From the NCBI GenBank assembly GCA_034509755.1, contig CM067541.1, positions 9,412,001 through 9,476,000 of the forward strand: a DNA stretch of 64,000 nucleotides, read 5' to 3'. Below, one piece after another: positions 45,472 to 54,700 of this stretch; the stretch's first letter is position 1, and every line of letters begins with the position of its first letter. The notes below the pieces were generated by a model. That model did not search any database and was not told the origin of the DNA. It worked only from the letters and a program-made list of their open reading frames with translations. This DNA comes from Anisodus tanguticus. Lineage: Eukaryota > Streptophyta > Magnoliopsida > Solanales > Solanaceae. A program made the translations under genes and the position numbers.

Positions 45472-46277
45472 ATGGCTAGGAACATGTTTCACCCTGCCCT
45501 TACTGTTTCTAATATCAAGAATCACATCCCTATCATTCTTGAAATAGAAAACGTTCAATACGCGACGTGTGCCGAACTGTTCAAAATACATGCACGCTCG
45601 CATCAAGTTCTCTATCATATTATCCCCGCGGCACCTACAGATACGGAGGTGCCCAAACCAGAGGATGATCATACGTTATGGACGACCCTTGATGCTACTA
45701 TTCTTCAGTGGATTTACTCCACTATTTCTAGAATAGAATACGTGATATATTCCAAGATAATCAGAATTCTCGTGTTGTTACCCTTGAGCAGGAATTTTCC
45801 CACATCCATATGAAAAATTTCTCAAACGTTTCAGTATATTGCAAAAGGTTAAAGGAATTGGTGGACCAACTACGCAATGTTGGCGCGCCTGTTTTGAATG
45901 ATCGTTTGGTCCTACAAATGGTTGAAGGCCTTTCAGAGGCATATAGTGGTGTTGGCACGCTTCTTCGTCAGAACAACCCTCTTCCGCAATTTTATCAGGC
46001 TCGTTCTATGCTTACCCTCGAAGAAGCCGGCTTGGCCAAAAAGGTGGCTACCGGTGCTAGTCCCGTAGTCATGATGACATCCTCTACAAATTCTCCGGGT
46101 GGTGTTGATAATTCCGGCCAAAACCATACTCCTGGTGGCGGCAAAAATAGTCGGAAAAATAATGTAAAAAATCGCGGGGGCAAACGTGGTGGTTCCGGAG
46201 ATGGTCACGGTGGCAGTAGGTCTCGAAATAACGGCAGTGGGCCACAACCAAACTGGTCCCAGCCTTGGGCCCCCTAG
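45472..46277 (+). pseudogene. Copia gag
   Basis: ATG 45472 starts MARNMFHPALTVSNIKNHIP and IILEIENVQYATCAELFKIH. A frameshift near 45740 leads into 45810-46277 (MKNFSNVSVYCKRLKELVDQ, RLVLQMVEGLSEAY, LPQFYQARSMLTLEEAG). The end is Gly/Arg/Asn-rich (KNRGGKRGGSGDGHGG) without a CCHC knuckle, as in the 31060 element. It stops with TAG at 46275. Confidence 0.87.
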
Positions 46278-46519
46278 CCGTGGGCCTGGGCCAATTTATT
46301 AGTGGCCCAACAGTCTCTACGACCCTGCAGTTTTGCATTCTGGCCACTGGACTGCCCAGCAGCATTTTTCCAGGCCCAATCCAATTTGGCCCAGTGGTTC
46401 TCGCCCCATTTCTAGGCCGGGACATCAACCCGGTGTACTTGGGCCCCAGCCCCCTCAGGCCCATCATGCAGCGGGGCCCACTCCTACCCACATTGAAGTC
46501 TCGCGCACACGTTTGGAAT

Positions 46520-47493
46520 AAATCCTTCGGACCCAAATTGGTACATGGTCACCGGCGCCACTACTCACATGACGCCCGACTCAGGTACTCTCTCGTCTTA
46601 TTCCAATTTGAGCAACAATCGTGGTATAATTATTGGTAATGGTAATTCAATTCCAATTCGTGGTTATGGTCATAAAACATTGTCTCCCCCCATCTACCCC
46701 TTATTTTGAAAAATACCCTTCACGCTCCAAAATTGATTAATAATTTGGTGTCTATCCGAAAATTCACCACTGATAACTCAGTGTCCATAGAATTTGATCC
46801 ATTTGGTTTTTCTGTGAAGGATTTCAAGACGGGGTGTTCTCTCATGAGGTGTGATAGTATGGGAGATCTTTATCCTATCACATCACGTTCCGATTTCTCG
46901 AGTCACGCATTACCATTCACTTTTGCCGCTCTGGCTCCTTCCTTGTGGCATGCTCGTCTAGGTCATCCGGGATCGTCTATTATGTCTTCCTTAGATAAAA
47001 ACAATTTTATTTCTTGTATGGGTGTGCGTAGTACTCCGAATTGTCAATCTTGTTCTTTAGGAAAAATAGTTAAGTTGCCATTTGTAAACTCTAATTCTCA
47101 TACTTTAATGTCATTTGATATTATTCATAGATTTATGGACGTCTCCTGTTCTTGGTTCTTTGGGTCATCGGTAATATGTTCTCTTTTTGGATGATTACTC
47201 TAAGTTTTTATGGACTTTTCCGATAGCGAAAAAATGTCAAATGTTTTTCATCTTCTTAAAATTTAGAGCATTCATTAGAACTCAATTCGAATGGGACATA
47301 AAAAATATTCAATGTGATAATGACAAAGAATATGACAATGGGGTGTTTCGGGAATTTTGTGCCAATAATGGGATCAATTTTCATTTTTCTTGTCCTCATA
47401 CGTCTTCACAAAATGGGAAAGCCGAACGAAAAATTTGTATCATTAATAACATTGTTCGCACTTTATTGATTCATGCTTCCGTACCTCCATTGT
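46520..47493 (+). pseudogene. Copia protease and integrase, catalytic residues lost
   Basis: Protease reads NWYMVTGATTHMTPDS, so the catalytic Asp of the usual MDTGA is Val. The pre-integrase region (46706-47194) has WHARLGHPGSS and CQSCSLGK. At about 47128-47135 a two-base deletion turns the expected IHSDLW into IHRFMD, removing the first catalytic Asp and shifting the frame. The second part (47187-47493) keeps IQCDNDKEYDN and NGKAER. It is cut off after HASVPP. Confidence 0.86.
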
Positions 47494-50106
47494 TATGACC
47501 GGTTTGCCGGCAAGTATTGCACCTCCTAGCCATGCGAGCAGGAGCAATATCCATTTCATTCCTCCTCCTAGTTGTTCTCTGGGCTCCTAAAGGTCTCTCG
47601 TATTCAATGTTTGCAATTAAACGGAAGGGAGTTACATGCCAATATGCCTCATCACCCAAGGGGGAAAACGTTCCATTGTACGTTTTCTTATAATAACTGC
47701 AACTGTAGTACTTGCTAAGATAGTCCTTAGGTTGAATGTTACGAACCCGACAAAATTTAATTGTATGAGAACATGGCATATGGTAGTTTTTTCACTTTCC
47801 ACACGAACACTTTTTTCCATTGTCAGAGACTTTATGGACATTTTTGTCTTTACCTTCGTGTGCAAATATCAGAATCTCAAAGACCCTGTTCCCATCATTG
47901 TAATTCATCATATCAATATGCATGGTGGGCCTAGCCCAATATTCATGGAACTTCTCATCAACACCGGGCGGGCAAGTCTTCTTATTTATAATCAACAAAG
48001 CAGCAAAGACGCTTCTTTCAACAAATCGATCAACAAGATTTTTAAACATCAGAAGAACCATGGCAGTAATAGGCAATCTACAGGATTTCTTCAATAAACC
48101 GTTATAAGACTCAGAGACATTTGTCGTCATAACCCGCCACCTACGACCACCGTCCTTATACATTATCTATTTTTTTCATTGGAAGATTGTTTAACCACAT
48201 ATGCACTGGAGGTGACAAAATTTTGATTTGTTCCATCCGCATTTGGTATTTCTTCTTCTGGTGCTCTGTAGCTGCCAACCACATTAGGTTCTCAAGATCA
48301 TAGTTAAGAAACTTTTTGTTAAAGTTGCTTTTCAAATGTCGAGCAAAAATTCTATGGTGCGTGTGGTTGTAACCATTCATGTGTTAGGATACATTGCAAG
48401 ATGCCTTGATGACAGTCATAAATTAATCCAATTTCTTGTCTATCACAAACAACATGTCTCCACAATAAACTGAGAAACCAAGTCTATGACTCAAAACTCT
48501 CACGTGCAACTATAGCATATGCAAGTGGAAGAATATTGCTGTTAGCATCAATTCCAACATCAATCAACAATTGCATCTCATACTTACCATAGACATGAGT
48601 GTCGTCTATTGAGATGACTAGCCTGCAACTTTTGGATCCATCGATGCTTGGTTTAAAGGCCCAGAAAAGATACTTAAAGATGTGTTCACCTTACATTGTA
48701 GTTGACTCGTGCGTCCACTCAATAACGGTGCCCCAGTTAAAATATTATAGGGTAGGCATGTATCGAGGCAATGCCCTGAAAGAACCTTCAAAATCACCAT
48801 AAACCATCTCAAAAGCTTTCTTACGCTCTTTTTGCGCTTTTCTATAACTAGGAGTATAATTTTGCCCTTTTATAACTTCCTGAACGACCTTAATATTGAT
48901 TTGTGTGTTGATCATAATAGTTGGTATCAACGCAATAGCAATCATGTTGCTATTCAAATTGAAATGATCTTCAGTATAATCATCCATCTCACATGAGTGT
49001 GGCTCAACCTTTGCCCGCTTTCCACGTACCACTTGCAATCGCCGTAAAATAGATCATCCATGATCCAACTACAACCTAACTCATGTCGCTTGCAAATAAC
49101 CTTCCAAAATGTACCTTTGCTTGATCCGTTTTATATTCTTTTATGTGGGCTATATTGTAGAGTCTCAGTGCACATTTCATTTACTTCTTGTTGTGAAATA
49201 ACATACTTAATTGCATGTACAAGGAAAATATCAACTTCTAATGACACCAATTAAAGTTAAAAATTCAAAAAAATACATATTATTAATAAAATTATTTGTA
49301 CCAAACTAACCTGGTTTGATAACTTTAGGATTTTCGAAATTCCAAAGTGCAGCCCGAATAGGTCCATTATCTCTCATGCATGCAAAATCTTTCGGTCCTT
49401 CTTCTTCTTCTTCTTCTTCTTCTTCTTCTTCTGTATTATCCAACTATGGAATCACATTTGAATGATAATTAACACTAAGATCATCGGGGGGAGAAACGTC
49501 TTCATCAGAATCGTCATCATCATCAGACGATTGATCACATGATCTAATGGACTATCGCTATCCGACTCATTTACTCGATCATTAGCTAAATCATTGTTGT
49601 TCACAATTTGTGTGAGTTGAGTCAATGTGGGGTTATCTTCAAAATCTCCATCGTCTAATTCACTTGGACTTGGATGTGAAGGGTGTCGGACATTCACTCA
49701 AAATTTTCAAATGTGTCGTAGGATTACTCGGTCCCCCCGCCTCACAATTATGTCCACTCCAATCAAAGTTATGATAGTGTGCTGAAGACACACCATCATA
49801 TTGTGTATCAAAATTAGTCGTATCGTTCGATTGATTACCAACTCCTATCATTGTTTGTTGTTGAACTATACCCCTTGGAAAACCAATATTCGAACTTGGG
49901 AGATATTTAGTACCTCCAAGATCGAACTCATTGTCTGTAGGTACTTCAACCTGGGTAGAGTGTTCAACAGTTGCATACATGTCAAGCGCCACTATGGTTA
50001 TGTGATTTCTAAAAATCTCTGGACTACGAAGAAATAACGATAAAGACTCATCGTCCCTAATTGGAATCTCACCGTAAATTGATAAACCATCAGTTGTACA
50101 TGACAT
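47494..50106 (-). pseudogene. MURA-type MULE transposase
   Basis: Reading from 50106: N-terminal region (MSCTTDGLSIYGEIPIRDDE), an acidic segment, a poly-Glu run (49398-49432), GPIRAALWNFENPKVIKP, a GT-AG intron (49238-49310), then IFLVHAIKYVISQQEVNEMC (MuDR domain). Next NSNMIAIALIPTIMINTQ and TPSYRKA, and the catalytic region: LVISIDDTHVYGKY (first Asp, near 48600) and GLIYDCHQGI (second Asp, near 48430). The end has a SWIM finger, CSCGKWKNYHMPCSH, and a zinc-knuckle start, CNTCRQTGHN, which is cut by the Copia junction. Many frameshifts and stops. Confidence 0.85.
49398..49432. repeat. (CTT)n microsatellite coding poly-Glu in the transposase
   Basis: Nearly 12 CTT units, read on the minus strand as GAA codons, just before the MuDR domain. 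Confidence 0.93.
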
Positions 50107-50814
50107 TGGACATCATTCGGTGATAACTACCGAATGTTCAGGATCACTTATGACATTTTACTCCTTAAGACGTGTTGCAGACCATTGTATTTGAGGGAAA
50201 TTGGAAACCTTTGCCCTATTTCAGGACATCGGCTGTATCTAACAAAACCTGTTTCATACACAACTTCACCACCCTAAAGTAAATAAAATTTTACATGAGT
50301 TTCCGTCATTTTTTATGAAATAGATGAGAGAAAAAAATGAAAGATGAATATTATGAAACAGATAAGAGAAATTAAAAGATGAAAGATATAAAATGGATGA
50401 GAAAAAATTGAAAGATAGAAGGATATAAAATGGATAAAGATGGGCGGAATTTAGTGACAGGATAAAAGTAAAATAGGTCGCAATTTGATTGACGAACTAC
50501 AAAAAAAATATTTTTGTGTGACCAAACAATGCTCGTCTGACATTTGAATCTGCAACTTTATTTTCTTTAAATCACGAGATCCGACAATTATTATTCATTT
50601 TAAGTCACAATATAAATGAAATATATAAAAAATACAATGAAGTTGCATTTCGCTGGACCCTAAACTAAGTGCAAAAAAATTAAAAAATATTAATTTAATA
50701 GCAGTTCGCTAGTTGTTGGGCGAACTGCAAAAAGAATTAAAAATAATTTAAATGCAAGTCATTCAATGCTCAGCGAACTGTATTTAAATTATGATTTTTT
50801 TATTTTTTGTCGAA
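50107..50814. other. MULE subterminal region
   Basis: Non-coding. It contains GCAGTTCGCTAG with GGGCGAACTGC (about 50700-50730) and CAGCGAACTGTATTT (about 50772): inverted GCGAACTG motifs matching those at 40600-40680 on the left side. Confidence 0.6.
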
Positions 50815-50941
50815 CGACGTTAAATGGAGCCGTCAACATATTACACGGTTCGTTGATTTTCCAACGAACAACCTATTATGGTATGTAAATAAATTTACCA
50901 TTTTTGTCTTTAAATTTTAAAAAGGTGTCATTTCGGTGCCG
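50815..50941 (-). repeat. MULE right terminal inverted repeat
   Basis: On the minus strand: CGGCACCGAAATGACACCTT, ATTTAAAGACAAAAATGGTA, TTTATTTACATACCATAATA, GGTTGTTCGTTGGAAAATCA. The mate of 40435-40560. Confidence 0.85.
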
Positions 50942-51106
50942 GACTCTGGTTTTTTGCATGTATATATAGGTTACAATTTAGTATAACGGATTAATGGGAG
51001 GATACTGAATAAACTCTCCCACCCCCTCTTACTTCTGCTGAACTACCTTCCTACTCCATTGGGCCTCTGTTTCCGAGGGATCAAGAGGTAAAGGAGAGGG
51101 AGATTC

Positions 51107-51581
51107 GCACAAATGTAACACTTTGTGGCTCGCTATTTAAATTGTGTCCTTATTTTAGTAATCCGTACAAAAATGTTTTTAAGTGCTACATATCTGTAAA
51201 AATAAAAATCAGATTTCAACAAGTTAATAACAGACGGTTTGTAATTGCAATACAATCTTCTTTCTATCTATTAAATTATTCACAAATATTATCAGATTGA
51301 TTAAACTTATCTTGTTCAGTTGTTCTACAAGTCTCCTAGACTAGCAAGACTTGTACTATATTCATTCTACACTTCTTAAAGGACAATCCGATCTACAAAA
51401 CATCATACGTTAGTAGAATCATGAGAAGAGTCATCATTCTACACATCTTGTTAAATTTCTTTACAAATCTTACCTGAATAAAAAGACTTGTGTATATTAT
51501 AGTGCCGAAACTATTTTTACACAAATTTCTTAAACGAAGATAAATTTAAAGAGCGTGGGCCACAAAGTGTTATATTTGTGC
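51107..51581. mobile_element. MITE in the promoter region of the cyclin gene
   Basis: The left end GCACAAATGTAACACTTTGT and the reverse of the right end, GCACAAATATAACACTTTGT, match for about 27 bp (one mismatch), and the similarity continues for about 40 bp. 475 bp, no coding capacity. Its right end is about 68 bp from the proposed TATA box. The target duplication is not evident. Confidence 0.8.
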
Positions 51582-51648
51582 AATTTTTTCCAAAGGAAAA
51601 GGCCCTCACAACTCACAAGTCCCACAATAAACACACAACATTTCCCTA

Positions 51649-51657
51649 CTATATATC
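51649..51657 (+). promoter_or_regulatory. Candidate TATA box of the cyclin gene
   Basis: CTATATATC, 129-137 bp before the start codon, followed by a C/T- and A-rich leader typical of plant 5' UTRs. The transcription start is not known. Confidence 0.45.
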
Positions 51658-51731
51658 ACTCCCAAGCCCCCTTCTTCTCTTCCTCCAACTCTACAAACAA
51701 GAGACAAACACAAAGGGAAAAAAAGGCTCAA

Positions 51732-51758
51732 ATGAGCCTACTATTCATCTTCCAGTAA
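51732..51758 (+). other. Upstream ORF in the cyclin leader
   Basis: ATG 51732 encodes MSLLFIFQ then TAA, ending 27 nt before the main ATG at 51786. If transcription starts near the proposed TATA box, ribosomes would meet it first. The context CAAATGAG is moderate. Confidence 0.5.
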
Positions 51759-51785
51759 CCTTTTCTTGCACATAAAGTGAAGTAA

Positions 51786-54700
51786 ATGAAAGTCCGACCA
51801 TCCATCTTCTTTAAAGAAGAAGATGGCTCACTATCACAAGCAAACCTTCCAATTTTCTTATTTAATTCTTTGTATTGCAAAAATGAAAGCAATCAAGTGT
51901 TAGAACAAGAAAATTCTTTGTTAGAACAAGATTTGATATGGGAAGAAGAAGAGTTAAACTCTTTATTGTCCAAAGAACAAGAAAATCAAATGTATAATGT
52001 TGTAATAAACAACTCATTTTTGTCTGTATCTAGAAAAGAAGCAGTTGAATGGATTCTTGAATCCATTGGTTATCATAATTTTTCTGCTCAAACTGCAGTT
52101 GTTGCTGTAAACTACCTTGATAGGTTTCTTTTGAGCTTTCAGTCACAAATTGAGAAGCCATGGATGAGTCAACTTGTTGCTGTGACTTGTCTTTCTTTAG
52201 CTGCAAAGGTTGAAGAGACTCAAGTGCCTTTACTTCTAGATCTCCAAGTATGTTCTTACAAAATTTGTTTTTTTTTAATCTCATTTGGTGTCTGGTGCTC
52301 GCTTTGTTGCTCCGACTAATCTAGATTCGAGCTGATAATGTTATCTTTTGGATTTTTTTCTCATTACGAGGGCTCCAACCCGAGTCCTTTGATTAAATAT
52401 GGAGGGATTTTATTCGTCCATCACTATCCTTAGGGGTCGTTTGGTTGTTGGTTAGAGTTACACAAAAATTAGTAATGCATAATTAGCTATGTAGGGATTA
52501 GTTATGCATGTTTTAGTTATTCATAGATTAGTTATTTCATATTCTATCTTTTATAAAATAATTGAAAGAAATAATTCCTTGATTATTTTCATTATTGAAA
52601 GAGTATATATACAATTTACAATTTTCCATAATAGAAAAATCCTATTCCTATTTACTCCTAAAACCATATTCTAGAAGTACAAGAATCCAATAATTATGGT
52701 AAATATACAATACTAATTAATACAATTATTTACACTACAAATCAGCCACAAAACCGTGATATACACTAATTATGGTAAGTGTATATCACGGGTACAATAT
52801 AGCTACAAAATCGTGATATACACTACTTATGGTAAGTGTATATCACGTGTATATTTAACACACCCCCGCATTCATGGCGGGCGTTCTTCGTACGCTGAGA
52901 CTGTCCCTGAAATCTTCAAAAAGGACCGAGGGAAGACCTTTGGTGAAGATGTCTGCAATTCGACTGACGCTTGGCAGACCAGGAGACCCAAGTTATTATC
53001 AAGAAACATACAATAGCCAAACGTAGAGCGTCTGGTGTCTGGACAGCCACCCCAATCAGCATCTGTATACGAGACAAGCGTAGACGCCGATGAAGGATAT
53101 AAATGTAAGTCATAGTTAAGTGTCCCCTGTATGTATCGAATAATGCGTTTGAGCACATTCATGTGCTCAAACCTGGGATCATGCATAAACAAACACACCT
53201 GTTGTACGACATATGTAATGTCTGGTCTCGTGAATGTAAGATACTGAAGAGCCCCTGCAAGACTGCGATAGCGGGTCGGATCCACGTAAGGCGATCCAGC
53301 CGCAGTCCCTAGCTTGGGTTTAGTATCAATTGTAGTGGAAGTGGACTTGCATGAGGACATACCAGCTCGCTCAATGATCTCAACTGCATAATTCCGTTGT
53401 GATAAGAATAGTCCACCTGCATGACGAGTGACATCAATCCCCAAAAATTAACTCAAGGGCCCCAAGTCTTTCATAGCAAACTTATAATTGAGCATTGTCA
53501 TGATAGACTGGCGCAGAGCATCAGTAGAGGCAGTCAAGATAATATCATCCACATATAACAGTATGTAAGCCAGAGAAGGACCACGACGATAGATGAACAA
53601 CGAATTATCAGACATGATGTGAGAAAACCCAATAGTCGAAACATAATCTGCAAATCTCTTATACCAAGCCCGTGGGGGCTGCTTAAGCCCATACAAGGAC
53701 TTCTTCAATAAACAGATATGATGAGGATACTTGGGATCTCTAAAATTCAAGGGCTGATGCATATAAACTGTCTCTGTAAGATTACCATGTAAGAAAGCAT
53801 TCTTCACATCTAACTGATGAATGTGCAAAGCTTTCGAAAGAGCCAAGCTGAGCATAGTGGGAATGGTAGCCGGCTTGATCACCAGACTAAATGTCTCACC
53901 ACAATCCACGCCAACTTGTTGAGTCTTACCATCACCTACAAGACGAGCCTTATGCATCGCAAAAGAGCCATCAGAATTATCCTTATGACGAAAAATCCAC
54001 ATGGACCGAATAATTTTAACACCAGAAGGATGGGGTACCAACTCCGACGTCTTATTATCAATAAAAGCATTATATTCGTCGGTCATAGCAATTTTCCAAT
54101 TCGGGTCATTTAAAGTTGAAACTGGGTTAAGGGGTAGGGGTGATTTAAGGACATTAGAATTGAGATTAAAATATCATTTTGGTTTAAGAATACCCCGCTG
54201 ACTACGAGTAACAGGTCTATGACTCGGGGAAGAATTTTGTGGATGTTGGGTAAAATTGGGCTGGGTGACGGATTGGCCAGCAGGTAGTGGGCCTGCTAGC
54301 CCAACACGAGAAACAGTTGCAGACGCGAGGATTGGAGCAGGAACAATTTCGGTATTGGACTGGGCATCTGGCCCAATATTCAAAACTGAGGCAGAAACAA
54401 CACTTAGAATCGGTGGATGTGGCGGAACATTGGGTCCAGCGGGCAGTGGACCCGCTGGCTGATTTTGGGTGCATGACAAGCCCGATAAATGGTGGATAAG
54501 ATATGAAGAGACATCGTCATCCAAAAAATTATACGAACTAGGCACGAGACTACTCACTTTAGCAAACGGAAATTGGGTTTTATCAAAAATAGCATGACGA
54601 CTAATGATGATTTTATTAGATGATAAATCAAAACATGTGTAACCATGATGATTAGACGGAAAACTCAAAAACATACAAGGGGTGGAACGGGCCTGAATTT

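Larger units (their letters stand above)
45006..47493 (+). mobile_element. Family-A Copia, 5' half, inserted in the MULE
   Basis: 5' LTR, primer site, gag, protease and most of the integrase core. It ends abruptly inside the integrase (after HASVPP) against the MULE transposase C-terminus. RT, RNase H and 3' LTR are deleted, so no target duplication can be verified (left flank GATTC). Confidence 0.88.
40435..50941. mobile_element. Mutator-like element (MULE) carrying PMD gene, small ORFs and transposase
   Basis: Long terminal inverted repeats pair the left end (CGGCGCCGAAATGACACC...) with the reverse of the right end (CGGCACCGAAATGACACC...), extending at least 110 bp with gaps. Left arm, plus strand: a plant-mobile-domain gene and two related small ORFs. 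Right arm, minus strand: a MURA-type transposase. A family-A Copia (45006-47493) interrupts it and meets the transposase C-terminus directly. The 9-bp target duplication expected of MULEs was not found. All ORFs are damaged, so it probably cannot move itself. Confidence 0.82.

Noticed and set aside
46084..46639. Long ORFs on both strands around the Copia gag end
   Set aside because: They are shadow frames of the Gly/Pro-rich gag tail; the true protease frame differs.
47636..48107. Plus-strand ORFs of up to 153 codons
   Set aside because: They are antisense to the SWIM-finger part of the MULE transposase.
40426..50950. 9-bp target duplication of the MULE
   Set aside because: The flanks AATGATTTT and GACTCTGGT do not match under any nearby boundary I tried.
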